Positions 44,826 through 57,500 of a stretch of 64,000 nucleotides of DNA are shown here, piece after piece. The notes under the pieces were generated by a model, which saw only the letters and a list, made by a program, of their open reading frames with translations, did not search any database and had not been told where the DNA came from. A program made the position numbers and the translations under genes. The DNA is from Amblyomma americanum. Lineage: Eukaryota > Arthropoda > Arachnida > Ixodida > Ixodidae. Every line of letters starts with the position of its first letter. Position 1 is the stretch's first letter. Where the stretch lies: positions 184,331,906 through 184,395,905 of the forward strand of contig NC_135497.1 in the NCBI RefSeq assembly GCF_052857255.1, read 5' to 3'.

Positions 44826-44911
44826 TTGTCGTCGATTCTAACCTATGGTACCACAAGACGGAGATTGTCGGCGACGAGATAAGCATAGCAATTGGGTCTG
44901 AATATGACTGA
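44826..44911 (+). CDS. JmjC/Cupin_8-type gene, terminal exon
   Basis: It begins after CTTTCAG, completes the split codon of the previous exon, and ends at TGA (44,909-44,911). It encodes VVDSNLWYHKTEIVGDEISI then AIGSEYD. WYH supplies the distal His of the H-x-D...H iron triad. The protein ends right after the fold, so the enzyme is compact. The four visible exons encode about 191 residues. A possible polyadenylation signal (AATAAA) lies near 45,404, but nearer non-canonical signals cannot be excluded. Confidence 0.88.
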
Positions 44912-46040
44912 TATTCCCTCATGTGTGAAAGGGTTGATGTAAAAAAAAAGAAAACAGCGCCGAGAGAGTGGTGAACAAGTGAAATGGTTGTGAATTGTAT
45001 TGTGGACACATCGCCTCTTTGTTATTGCTGCTGACGGGTATGCTCTCCAAACAGCTGTTTTTTGCACTCCTTCTGCAAAATGCATGCTTTTCAAAAAGTG
45101 GTTTATTTCTACCTAAATTACAGCGTTTTGAATGAAAAGAATAGTTTCAGACAATTCCTTGCAGCTACATATTAGCGCTGGGTCAAGGCGAAGGTATGCG
45201 GTGGCGAAAGACCACGCTGGCTTGGCCTGTGCTGGCGCAACATAATACAGAGCTTGATGTGCAAGCGCAGGAGCATACTGGCGTCATTACACAGCAGTGA
45301 CGATTTGCATAACGCAAGCTTTCATCTCGTTGCCTATCCTTTGCGCAAAATTGCAGCTCCCGCACTTTTGCTGCCTGCAATTGACGTCTTCTGTGTAACT
45401 GCAAATAAAAAACTCAAAATATAAAATTTGTGAGCGAAGCGACAGAAGTTGTTTTTGTTGAGTGAAAAAGAGGCACTGAGGGAAACCCGTTGCTCGTGCG
45501 GGCGGAGAGGGCATGTTTTTTTTTTGCTGGAAACTTGATTCTTCAGAAAAAAAAAGTCATTTTTGCAACGTCATATGGCAGTAACCAGTTTCCGGGTGTG
45601 TAAAAAGAAATGCAATACTTGAACCCAACGTTCTACAGCAGGCCTGACGGTTAGGTAGTAATTTCTATGCTTTCAACTGAATGAGGCATCAGCGAAATGA
45701 GCCTGTTACAGACGACGTCAAGCCTGGTGCAGGACTGAAGGCCCGCTACTTCAACACAATAGAACAGACGAAAGAAAATGAAGACAAAAAAGTCACTTAC
45801 AGAATTGTGCAAGCATAATGAGGCATCGCAGTAAATTACCTACGTTCGCGCACGTAAAGATCCTTGCGCGGACAAAGCAGCAGGTTAAAAATTACGTCTG
45901 CGCTTCAGACGTCGAGTTTTGCGCAAATGCGTCCTTAGTTGCGTTTGCAGCAAAGCCTATAAGATGGCTCGAATATTGAATGTTTCATTGTGTTCGCACA
46001 AATATCCACAAAGTCTGGCACATTCTGGGCGCTTACCTTC
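44912..46040. other. 3' flank of JmjC-type gene and intergenic
   Basis: It holds the likely 3' untranslated region and then unremarkable sequence. No other exon, domain or repeat family is supported. Confidence 0.5.
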
Positions 46041-46046
46041 CGCTTC

Positions 46047-46113
46047 AGTGTTGAGAACCAAGCCTCTTGGCCGGTAGGCCGACCTCTCTAACCACTCGGC
46101 CATCTGCGCCATT
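46047..46113 (-). repeat. tRNA-like (Leu/Ser-type) head, probably SINE or tRNA remnant
   Basis: Minus-strand reading gives GGCGCAGATGGCCGAGTGG then TTAGAGAGGTCGGCC. TGGCCGAGTGG is an exact class-II tRNA A-box form. A clean B box and closing acceptor stem are not visible, so I do not call a functional tRNA gene. It lies just upstream of a Penelope-like element. Confidence 0.45.
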
Positions 46114-46226
46114 TTTTCTCCCGCATTTCCTGTTTAGGCGAGAAGGCAGTATATGTACACAGACACTGGAAACATATGTCAGTCAAACTTCAGCTGCTCT
46201 TAAAGATGAGTTGCGCACGCGTAAAA

Positions 46227-47060
46227 AAAACAGACACAGGAAGAACACAGGAAGACGGAAAGAGGGTTCCCCTACGTGGTTCTCTATGCTGTAGCTGAGA
46301 ACCTTCTTAAGAAGGTAAAAGAGGGAAAACGCGACAACACCAATGAGCGAATGCTCAGAAAGAGGCCACGGTTATACCGTATATGCAACAAAGTCGCCCA
46401 CAACATGAAGAAAGTGGCAAACAGGCATGGTGTCCTTGTGGTTTTTTCAGCACCACGAAATCTCGCCGTGTTATGCCCGAGGATCAGCGCCGAAAAAGAT
46501 CAACAAAACGGATGCGATACAAAGCATGCCGAAACTGTTGTTAAATGTGCCGCGGGCGTGGTGTATGAAATCCCGCTCAAGTGTGGTATGTTTGCCAGAC
46601 AGGCCGCTGCGTGAATTAACGCGCAGGGGAGCATGTTCGGACTAGAGGAGAAGCGAGCTTGCCCGCTTATTGCACTACATGTGCATGTAGGGTGTGAGCC
46701 AAGGTTCAAGAGCATGAAGATTCTGGGCAGGAGCAGAGACAAAGTAGCGCGTGAGCTTTTAGAAGCGTACCAAATCAAGAAAAAAGGCGATAAATGTATC
46801 AGTGACACTTCAGTAATGCTGTATTACGCAGAAAATAACTTCCTGCGCGGTTTTTGTTGACCTGTGCCATCCTTCTATCGTTTTCCCCCTTTTTTAGCGA
46901 CGTTGGCACACTGCCTATATAAGCCTCAGTGGTGTTACAATAAAACCAGTTGATAGTTTGCGCTCTTTCCGTCTTTGTTTTCTTCCTGTGTCTGACTTTT
47001 ATGTGTGCGCCACTAGTCTTTAAGAACAACCATGCGCCAACTAGCCCAACAAGAAGTTCT
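46227..47060 (+). mobile_element. Penelope-like element 2 with terminal inverted repeats
   Basis: The plus strand encodes the RT tail and linker (RICNKVAHNMKKVANRHGV, then VVFSAPRNLAVLCPRI, 46,378-46,490). Next is a degraded GIY-YIG domain (GVVYEIPLKCGMFARQ, about 46,555-46,605). After a stop comes the C-terminal block (ILGRSRDKVARELLEAYQIK, then KGDKCISDTSVMLYYAENN, to 46,848). AGACACAGGAAG and GACGGAAAGAG at 46,229-46,266 reappear inverted at about 46,962-46,998, giving an inverted-repeat frame typical of Penelope pseudo-LTRs. TATATAA near 46,916 and AATAAA near 46,940 lie in the 3' part, and the end reads GCGCCAACTAGCCCAACAAG. The RT core is missing, and the element is inactive. Confidence 0.85.
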
Positions 47061-47064
47061 GAAC

Positions 47065-47928
47065 TGCAGCTGACGCGGAAAAATCAATTTTTTTTAACAC
47101 ACTAGTCATCAAGACTGGTGATTCACTCAGAGGGTTCATCACCGCAGGGCTGCTGACGATATTACTAGCTCGCATTTCTACATACTGAAAACTACTGGTG
47201 ATGCAGCGGACGTTCTACACATGGGCTACCTGTCATAATTCAAGAATAGCAAAAAGAGTAGTTGGAGGAGAAGAGAAACAAAGAGGAAATAAGTCGAAGG
47301 TCTATAAGGTAGAACGTGATTAGGGGAAAAATAAGTCAATTGCGCGAGACCAGAAGACGAAGCAGCGGATACAAAAGGCTTTCTGAGTCGTGGCGGAGGC
47401 GATAGAGGTGAAATGGTGGAACGATGGCGACGCTCCTGCCCGTGTTGTGTAAAGTGTTCTGGCCCGGGGCTGAGGCAACGCCGCATGGCTGGACTTTTAA
47501 CCCACTGCGTACCTTTGGTGCGTAAGAATGCATTATTTAAATAATTTTAGCGCAATTTACAGATGCTTTCAAATGAAGTATTCGAGTCTAATTTGTGATA
47601 ACTATTTGTAAAAATAATCGGATTCTCGAATGGGGCCGGCCACCCATGGACTAACTATTCACGCGACGCGGCCAGAACCAGAGCCCTGAATAACTCCCCG
47701 TACACTTTATGTGGCGTGTCTGGCTTCTGGGGTTGTGTTCACAGCCATTGTAACAAGTTCTATACGATGCTTAACATATTACTTTAGCATTAATTTGCAA
47801 CTGCAATGATTATGCACACATATAAGAGTAATCTAATTTAGAAATTGTTATGCTAGGTGATGCGTTTTTGTTTCCTCAATTTGTGAAACCATATAGATGA
47901 CTAAAAAATACGCATGTGTGCAGAACTT
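47065..47928. other. Intergenic, no supported gene
   Basis: No recognisable domain. A TTCGA-rich patch near 47,578-47,632 recalls the 26.5 kb repeat family but is too diverged to assign. Confidence 0.4.
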
Positions 47929-47929
47929 G

Positions 47930-48890
<961 letters not shown>

Positions 48891-48894
48891 CGGG

Positions 48895-49137
48895 GTTTTG
48901 ATAAAAATGGTTTGTGGTTTATGGAGGTTGAACGTCTCTAAGCGACTCAGGCTATGAGGGACACCGTAGTGAAGGGCTCCAGAAATTCTGACTATTGGGG
49001 CTTCTTTAACCTGCACTGACATCATGCAGTACACGGCCGTCTAGAATTTTGCCTCCATTGAAATTCGAACGCCGCGGCCGGGATCGAACCCACGTCTTTC
49101 GGGTGAGCAGCTGAGTCACTGAGCCACCACTGCGGCT
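48895..49137 (-). mobile_element. tRNA-derived SINE (common tick type)
   Basis: The minus strand reads a tRNA-like head with A box TGGTGGCTCAGTGACTCAGC and B box GTGGGTTCGATCCCGGCCG. The body follows: ATTTCAATGGAGGCAAAATTC, then TGTCAGTGCAGGTTAAAGAAG and a CTCCAGAAATTC-type block complemented to GGAGCCCTTCACTACGGTGT. The same body, 5'-truncated, is at 53,016-53,198 on the plus strand. Confidence 0.88.
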
Positions 49138-49279
49138 TCTTTCTTTCGGTAAAATATTCTTTGTTGAAGCAAAATACGTGTATTCGGGTTCATGAACAAC
49201 GATTGAAAGAAACAATCTAAAAAGGATTCGTGTTAATAACTATAAACAAAAAAGAGTGATTCGATGTGATCTAGTAATA

Positions 49280-52200
49280 GACGATATATTTAATGAGAAA
49301 ATATAGGTGTAGATGATAACAAAAGAGAAGAAAAGGTGATGATTTGGAGCGCTTGCTTCTGAATATGGATCAGGCAAGAAAGGGTCGAAAGATACATGCT
49401 GTCCCAAGATGTAATGCGGTACTTGATGTGAGGATGCATAAACGTACAGTAATGGAGATCAGTGGGGCAGTGTGAATTGTACCACGCGTTCTAATTAGGC
49501 TCTTTATAGTGAAGTCGATTTTTCGACAACAGAAGCTATGTTGTTGTTGAAGTTAATATTAGAATAAACTGCTACTCCTACATAGGTGGCCATGGTTAGT
49601 CTGCTGTATTCTAATATTATTAATCTATACTCTCGGAAATGCTATAATCTTTTCTTTGCGGACAATGAAATAATACAAAGCTGTTTTTAGTGGTGTTGAT
49701 CTCCATGTAACGATCATGTGCCTACCTCTCGATGAACATAACGCGGCTGTAATATTTCTCGTTAATTTAGAAATACCTTTACGAGAAGCTAATCTTATAG
49801 TGTTGTCAGCATATACGGTGGATCGAGAATCATTTATATATAATGGGATGGCGCTAATATACGTTAAAAAAAATCGAGATCACTGCGGTAACCCGCATTG
49901 GAGTAATGCGAAAGCACTGACGCCTCCTCGGCACTCATCGGCTCTCTTTGATTCTCTTCTTCCGTTGTTGTCTGTCGTGTTCACCTTCCACAGCACGTTT
50001 CAAACGCTTCGCTTCAGTATTCCGTTTATGAGGCTCCTTCACACGCTTCCGCTTCGCATGTGGTCGGTCTGGACGTCGAAGCTGCACTATGCGATGACAC
50101 AGACGGCTTAAAAATGATGCCACACGCCCGCACAACGCGTAATTAAGCACCTCGGCATCAGCGCGCGAACACAGTATCTACACGCGGCAACGGCGAGAAA
50201 GCGACTTGCGTGGTGGTGGTGGTGGTTGGTGCTATGAAGGGGGGGGGGGGGGGGAGGGGGATACTGGTCTTGACGTACAAGCGGCGCGCCGAAGCGGAAG
50301 AGGCCGTATGCTCATTACAAGTTGCTTTTTTTTTTTGGTGCGCCATCGCTCCGTGTGTCTCACGTGATCGTGACGTCACTTCAGCAAACTGCCACGGGCG
50401 TAGGAGCGACGTGTCAAACCGGATGGAGCCGTATACTCATTTCACGTTTGGCGTGGCATCGCTCCGCACCGCACCGTTACACCATTAATTACCCTTATTT
50501 CCGCCTTAATTAACTTCAAGTCATCAATAATTCACGCTTAACGCTTTGCATTATACATTCATTAATTGATTGGATTTCAATAAAATGCACATTTTTCCTC
50601 GTTTCATCTCAGTATTCATTTCGGGTGTTCGAATTTTGCGCCACGCGGTGGCCCCGCCCACACATTCGAGCACGTGGTCCCACACTTCCGGCGTTTTCAA
50701 ATTTGGCGCCGCTTTTGCTTTGGCCCCATCAACTTTTTGGAAATTTTTGGCTCTAATTAATTAACTATTCATCCGATTTTGAAAATTTTGGTTTGCGCAG
50801 CATCCTCACATCATTCTCTTTCGATTACAACCACTCGTTTGACGCTACTTCTTTTGAGTTTGCCTCAGCTGCTGCGGACACGTTTTCGTGGACATGACCT
50901 TGTCAACGTAGCGTAGTAAGGCTTTCGCTTTAATAAAAGTGGTCCAAGTATGGAGCCTTGAGGAACACCCTTGGTGATCATTCTTAGGTGGAATAACTTA
51001 TTGGTGAAAACTGGTTGAGAGCATTGGAAATGATTCTAAGTTTTTAAACTGGGCCAGTGATTCCGTAATTTTCTATTTTCAAGAAAAGGGTATAATTAAT
51101 GATTAATTTTGTCAAACGCTTTTTAGAATCTACGGATATCGACTCAGCTATCATAATTGAATCTATTTGTTTCCTTACGTAGATAAAGAAACGATTAGTG
51201 CAGTTTCTGTTGATGACTCCCGGCGGAAACCGAACTAGAAGGAAGAAAATAAATTTAGTATAGTAGCTGCGAATTTGTGTTTACATTAATTTTCTACTAT
51301 TTTGCTTTAAACAGGACGAATTGATCAGGCGGATAGTTTTCCATCAAATATGGGTAACTTTTTTCAAATACTGGAATAACCTTTGCTTGCTTTAATATTT
51401 CAGGAAAGATTCATAAGGTAAATATAATGTTAATAACATTGCATAAAGAATCAGATATTACGCGTTTGACAGTTTTCGTATGAAGGACTGCATTTTGATA
51501 AGGCCTGCTCCTCTATTATTCAAATTTGTTATTACATAACGTCTTGGAACGGGCATGACTTAAGAAAGCATAATTTTAGCTATCGTTGCAGAACGGGAAT
51601 GGGGTGAAGCGTATTTAATTCAGTTTTACTGAACCTGTCTTACATTCTTGGACAAAAATTTTGAATATTGAAATGCTGTAAGGTACTTATATGGAAATAT
51701 TGAAGATAATGGCCCATTCTCTGATATGTAGCAAAATCTTCCTTTGTAGTGCTTCCATCGCTCGCACTGAGCAGTTAAGACTGCCATAGAAAGCCAACGG
51801 GATACGCATTTGACGATAGCAAAAAACAAAATGCAAGCCTGCTGACAGGAGATCTGCTGATATGTTGATTGTTATAGTGAAATATTGCAATGTTGGTTAA
51901 ACGTTTAGGGGAATCCCCCAAGGTGGAGTAGTAGTAGTTTCAGAGAAAGCTGCATAGCTTTCCTTTGTCGCCGTATTGCTGCTCTTGGGTGGATGCCAAT
52001 GAGTAATTACTCCCTTATTAGAAATCTTACAATATATGAAAAAAATGCGTTCATAAACTCTTTCCAATTCAAAAAAACTTTCGTCCAGAATTGTTGAGTA
52101 TGTAAGAAAATGCATTTGCTATCTCCTATAGGTTATCAATTCTTTTATTATCATGAAATATTGACCTAATAGTGCGGTCAAGGGGAATAGCGTATAGAAA

Positions 52201-52640
52201 TTTATTTAATACTTGCCATTTTCTTCTTCAATAATTGCTACATTCAGTGATTTTGCGTTCATAGTAGTTCCTTTTTCTAAGTTCCGTAGATCGTTCTGTG
52301 TATTTTCTTGGAGACAACCTTGTAACGATTCTTAAACCTGGTGTTAAATGTATGCTTTTTTTCTTCTGCAAAGTTTTTGTACGCGATGATTCTATAATAA
52401 CAGAGGTCATTCGCGGACAGCGGTTTCTGCCGATTGTTTTTCGGAATATGAATTCTCGTCTGCACAGAGTAATGACATCTTTAAGTATTGTAATGAACTC
52501 CTCAAACGGTGCTTCGGAATCCAAGGATGAAAGATATAGGAAAAGTCGGATTACTCAGTTTGTTCAACATACCTGACCATATCAAATTCGTATCAAATAG
52601 GTAGCCGCATCTGATGATTATAACTTTAATTAAACGAAAG
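49280..52640 (-). mobile_element. CR1/L2-like LINE, split by a 1 kb insert
   Basis: Minus-strand order runs from high to low coordinates. A pre-RT linker lies near 52,440-52,240 (IGRNRCPRMTSVIIESSRTK, then LRKRNYYERK). RT follows with TKGVPQGSILGPLL near 50,985-50,945. Colinearity is then lost for about 1 kb and resumes near 49,872 with YISAIPLYINDSRSTVYADN, then TIRLASRKG; the catalytic YADD here reads YADN. The post-RT region follows to about 49,300. Multiple stops and frameshifts show it is dead. The insert at about 49,877-50,935 splits the sequence between the QGSILGP and YADN motifs. Confidence 0.82.
49877..50935. mobile_element. 1 kb insert in the LINE, probably a non-autonomous DNA element
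   Basis: Its limits are set by where LINE colinearity breaks and resumes. It is GC-richer than the host LINE. Near its right end is TAAGGCTTTCGCTTTAATA and near its left end TAATGCGAAAGCAC, a short inverted similarity (GCGAAAGC). It contains a poly-G tract (50,239-50,258) and a GGT run. The open frames inside (for example 49,935-50,150) show no domain. The exact ends and target duplication were not determined. Confidence 0.55.
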
Positions 52641-52644
52641 AAAT

Positions 52645-53010
52645 GTCTAGTAAGGATCGCTTATGTCCACATGCCCAACTGCAACGTTTCGGGAGTTTTC
52701 AAAATTTGAAGGAATCGAATAAATGAAAGAATTTGGATTAAAAATAGTTACTTATTAACCAAAGCCAAAGACGACGAAATTTGTAAATAGAATATTTTCA
52801 TGGCTACCGTTATGCACTAAATTAACTTATTATCTTGATTATCAGCGCATGGTTATTTTATAACGACATGTTCTGGAGAATTGTTGACAATGAGCTACAA
52901 ATGTCAACGACTGCTGGCGATGGTATTCCGTAAGTCCTGCCAAAAAGTTGTTTTCGTTCAATTAAACGAAAAAAAAAACTCAAGTTCTACCGACAGCGAT
53001 TCATATTTAC
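52645..53010. other. AT-rich, no supported gene
   Basis: Probably the upstream, highly decayed part of the LINE on its left; nothing firm can be read. Confidence 0.35.
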
Positions 53011-53015
53011 TGCCA

Positions 53016-53198
53016 TCCCGGCCGCGGCGGTCGAATTTCGATATAGGCGAAATTCTAGAGGCCCGTGTGTAGTGCGATGTCAGTGCAGATCAAAGAACCC
53101 CAGGTGGTCGAAATCTCCGGAGCCCTTCCATACGGCGTCCCTAATAGCCTTAGCCGCTTTGGGACGTTAAACTCTCTAAATCAAATCAAAATCAAAGT
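53016..53198 (+). mobile_element. tRNA-derived SINE, 5'-truncated
   Basis: It starts inside the B-box region (CCCGGCCGCGGCGGTCGAAT). It then follows the same body as 48,895-49,137 (GGCGAAATTCTAGAGGCCCG, TGTCAGTGCAGATCAAAGAA, GGAGCCCTTCCATACGGCGT) and ends in an AAATCAAATCAAAATCAAA tail. The tail marks the 3' end and the plus orientation. Confidence 0.85.
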
Positions 53199-53261
53199 AT
53201 TTACTGCCAGAATCTTTAAGGTCAGAGTGCCTTTTGTTGGAAATTAACGACGAAATGGACA

Positions 53262-53350
53262 TAGAGAGAAAGTGGCAAACAGGCAAGGCGTCCTTGTGGT
53301 TTTTTCAGCACCACGAAATCTCGCCGTGTTATGCCCGCGGATCAAAAACA
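53262..53350 (+). mobile_element. Penelope-like fragment, same family as element 2
   Basis: About 90 bases (GAAAGTGGCAAACAGGCAAG, then GTCCTTGTGGTTTTTTCAGC and CTCGCCGTGTTATGCCCGCG) match 46,408-46,484 nearly base for base. The encoded piece is the post-RT linker. It is a short orphan fragment next to the truncated SINE. Confidence 0.85.
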
Positions 53351-53387
53351 CTCAAGAACAGTCGTGAAAAAAAAAAAAAGACTTCCT

Positions 53388-53859
53388 CTAAACCATACCG
53401 CAATGCTTCCATAAAACAACGTGCTCCTTGGGGGTTTTGCTTGCGGCCTCCAGATTAGTCGGAGAAGTCTTGAACTTCTCAAACATGTCGTTCATAAATT
53501 TCATGCTTGATTTAAAACCCTCAGTTTCGAGAGTCAAAACACGAAGTTCCGATGTGATTCTGTCACCCATCTGACTCTTTGTCATTCACAGCTCTGAGCA
53601 TTTCTTTCATGTACAAGTCGAAAAATGCCTTTGAAGGCATGTTGGAGTCATGTTGCGCAAGTTTGTCAAGAACTGCTCGTCTTGTAGAAAATAAAATCAG
53701 CACATTACTTGCAGTTACAGGAAGAAGATGCTTAGATTTGACCTGAATGTGTCTCCAGCCTCGCACCACTCTTGCAAAAGTGGCTGCCGGATGTTCCATC
53801 GCAAGTGTATGTAGCCGGTGCTCCACTATGTGCGCCATCACGCAGCCAAAAATGGCCAC
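53388..53859 (-). pseudogene. Two-frame coding remnant, possibly LINE ORF1
   Basis: Two minus-strand frames abut (53,563-53,859 and 53,388-53,585). They read as one protein with a frame change near 53,570-53,585. The second part, RITSELRVLTLETEGFKSSM then KFMNDMFEKFK, has the coiled-coil look of LINE ORF1 proteins of the CR1/L2 group. I do not recognise the first part (VMAHIVEHRLHTLAMEHPAA, then a KAFFDLYMKEMLRAVN block). No start, splice site or partner gene is visible. An unrecognised host exon cannot be excluded. Confidence 0.35.
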
Positions 53860-53861
53860 GA

Positions 53862-54355
53862 AATGCTATTTCAAATCTGCCCACGGCAGCATTCGATGGG
53901 TTCACATTCCTGTCTATAGCGAACTGGAACAGCGGGGAGCTTCGTTTGCTAGTGCTTGGGCTCTCATTGGCTCAGTGGAGCTACAGTGACCTTTGCAAGT
54001 CTTGTGTTCTTTCCATACACACCCATCTGCAGTTGCATCTTCCATCTGGCTCACGACGATGCGCAACAACTGCGGGCGGCTTTCTTTTCAACGAAACAAT
54101 CTCGCTCATCCATCGCAGCTGGTCTCGCGTGTGCGTGCACAGGTAAGTGCTCGCTGCGCACTGTGCAAGTGGTACGCCTTCGCCGAAAAAGTGCCCCCTG
54201 TAAGTTCCAATAGGAAGTTTTGAGGACATATTTAAAGGTCTGCTTGCGCTGCTGAATGCAGTTGGCTCGTGCGGCAGGTTATTGTGAGTGCTGCGCGTTT
54301 CCTGGTGAGTGCGCGACACTATTTTTCCTTTTCATCTCTTTTTTTCACACTCCTA
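53862..54355. other. Intergenic, no supported gene
   Basis: A good donor-like sequence (GCACAG/GTAAGTGC near 54,140) ends a stretch of overlapping frames, but none has a recognisable domain. Confidence 0.35.
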
Positions 54356-54362
54356 CCTTCTT

Positions 54363-54521
<159 letters not shown>

Positions 54522-54524
54522 ATC

Positions 54525-57500
54525 TTCCCGTAGTAGGCGGTTAGAGTCGGTTATATATCATTCTTGTTAAGGTCGGTATTTCCTTTATTTCTTCTCAAAC
54601 GTTTCTCTGCTTATTTGTTTTAACCTTCCCCCGACACTGGCTGCCAGTTCTTCTATCTACAGGTGGTTTCTTGTTCGACTCGCAGCGCACTCCATCGCAT
54701 ATATTGCAAGGACAGCAAGCTTGTTAAGCAGAGCACGCGAACACTCAATGAAAAGGGCATTATCTGAAAAGGCGTTCATTTCCCTCTGGTTGTTTCATGT
54801 TTTGCAATGTTGTTACATGACTTAAAGATTAGGAACTCGAGTTTTCTTTACCTTCAAAGCAACGAAAGGGATAAAAACACGTATGACAGGAAATGTTTCA
54901 ATACTGTCAACATCAACTTGACCGCAATGGCTATGGACTTGAAGTTGATTCAGCCGCGCTGCAGTCTATACGGCGCTTCAGCTCTTCATAAAACCTTATC
55001 GAGAACAGCCAAGTAATAGATTAAATTACGCCATAAAGGAGAGAAGAAAGAACGACAATGTCCGCACGTGGTCTCTTATCAGCAGAATGTACGGCCCGGA
55101 GAGAAGCGTGCGGAGCGACGGAAGACCGGCGAGGATTTAACGGTAAGTCCGTATAAGGATAGGTGCTTCGGGGTGCAGCCAGTGTCCTCTGCCCAGAATT
55201 CTTAATCACGTATTTAGAAGTGGCACCAGGACGGATGATGGGAAACTTTGCAAACACTTTATGCTTGACACTGAATTTTGATTCGTATTCTATATTTGGC
55301 ACTGAATCTAATAAAATGCTGCGTTAGGTGTATTCAACTGTTGTTGGCCACAGACAAAGAAGCTAACGCCCACGTCTGCAGCATCTAATTCAATCAAGAG
55401 AGTACAGAGAGAGGAAGACAAAGCGACGCGTATGGAGTTCAGGTATCTCTTGTGCTTCCTCTTCATTACTTTGTATTTATTATTCAAACTTGCCGCACTA
55501 GCATAGCTGCTACGGCGTTCTGTGGCTGTGCACGAGTTCGCTGGTTCAGTACCAGTCGTAGTGGCGTGGCGACGGCGTTCTGGTGGAGACGAAATGAAGA
55601 TATATCGATATGCTGTGATTCCGATCATCATTAAATAGCACCAGATGGTCTGAATCAGTCGGGGAGCCTGCATTGCGGTGTGCCCTAGACCCTGGGCTTA
55701 ACGCTCTGAAAATTCCTTTCTACTGTAAATTACTACACTGTCTTTTGAAACACACACACACAAAAAAAAATCTGCACCTGTGCGGGCATTCGGTAGGCAG
55801 GGAATTTCAAAGTTGTTGCTTTTATTCACGGGCACCCACCCTCAAATGATAGAGTAGCATGGGAGCGTGGAAAATTTGCATTCGTTGTTGCTTCAGTAAG
55901 CAGCGTTGTATATTGAGGCTTGCATCCACGTGACCAGGTTAACACCGCTCTCTTCAGTTCTCTTATGCATTTGTTAGTTGGGATGCAATTGAACTATTTA
56001 CAAGAACGATGCCCCCCTGAACTTTCGTGGTAGCGTATACACTTCTCTGCTCGAAGGCTGGCTACAATAACTGAGCTTAAGTGTAGGACATGTTTCTGAT
56101 GAGCGACTACATATGTACTAAACTATGTGTAAAATTGATGCTGAGTGCTTATATGTTTCCGTGCCGGCTTTACTCTAAAGAGCCAGGGTCGTATTCTGAA
56201 GCCCTGTGCACAAGCCACCATAAGCGCGCTATTGGTTTCAGGAGGCGAGAGCCACATAGCGCTTGATGGATGAATCGGCCCTTAATTTTGTCAAGAAGGC
56301 AGGCTTTGGATGCATAGTAGCCCATTTTTGGAGCATTTAACCTGTGTGTGGCATAGAATGATGGACTGGTTGGTCTTTGTTGTTCCTGAAGGAGAACACC
56401 CCTTCATGCCAAACTTCACTGTGTGAATCAGTCTTGTCCCTTCGACCTTCGAGACCGTACGAAATCTGGTCTTACGTAAGCCAGATAATTATTCGAGTTG
56501 CTTCATTTCGCTGTGGTTTCATTCTTGCGCGTTGTCTGCAAGGTCAAGTAAAATCACTTGCCTCTGTCATCGAACCAATTTGAATTGATGAGGGCAGAGT
56601 GTCCCATGAGAACTGGTGGTTAGTTCATCCAGAGACTGCGATTTCAGTCGCCGTGTGCGACTGCAAATAGTTGGTGACGTTAACCTTGGTCGATAACGTG
56701 AGAGCTCGGGCTTCTTGACCAACCGCCAGTTATGTTGCTCTCGCGTGTGAAGCGAAGAGAAAAGATGCATGGCAAAAAGGGGGTGATTTTTGGAGGCGCC
56801 TTTATTCTTTCTGTAAAATTACACCTGCAGCGTGCACGCTCTACGACACACAAATCACATCAAGTAAAAGGAAAGTAAGAGAGCTTTAGCAAAAATTGGA
56901 CGACAAAAGTTCCACAGGAGAAAGGATAAAATAAAACAAGATTTGTCAGCGGCATATGAACTGGGTTAACATGTGTGTTACTGTCGTCAGTAGTCGCAAA
57001 GTATGGCCAAAGATATATTAAGAACAATACTGGCAGAAGAAAAAAAAGAGGGGCCGATCTTCTAATTTTGTGGTTGACGTTTATCAGCATAACCATGGCA
57101 GGCTGTGTGCGGTCTAAACCGACCGAGAAGAGAACAGTTTGAAATATTCATAGTTTGTTTTCCGTCGTTTTGAATTTTTTAATTCAGTTTTGCTTTTAGA
57201 TGTCTTTTGAGAGTCAACTAGCTCGCATAGCTGGCCACAGACAGCACGCCTCTGAAAGCGATATGTCAGGGTAGTCTAATGAAGTTTTGTCATGGCCACG
57301 CTTCATCAGTTTTGGCTCTCTATGCAGTAAATGATTTAGGCGTCTCCTGAAGGTAAATTAAACCAGAAGGCTATAAATAATGTGCGCCAGGATTACTATA
57401 GTCAATGATAGCCGTTCTGCAGGCCGTCTCTGTGGGGCCTCCATTGGGTTTCTTTTCATTTCATGGGAGGCAGGTTAAGAAAGGCTGAGGAAAGTGCCGC

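Noticed and set aside
46047..46113. Functional tRNA-Leu or tRNA-Ser gene
   Set aside because: The A box is good, but the B box and acceptor stem pairing are not convincing; treated as a tRNA-like remnant.
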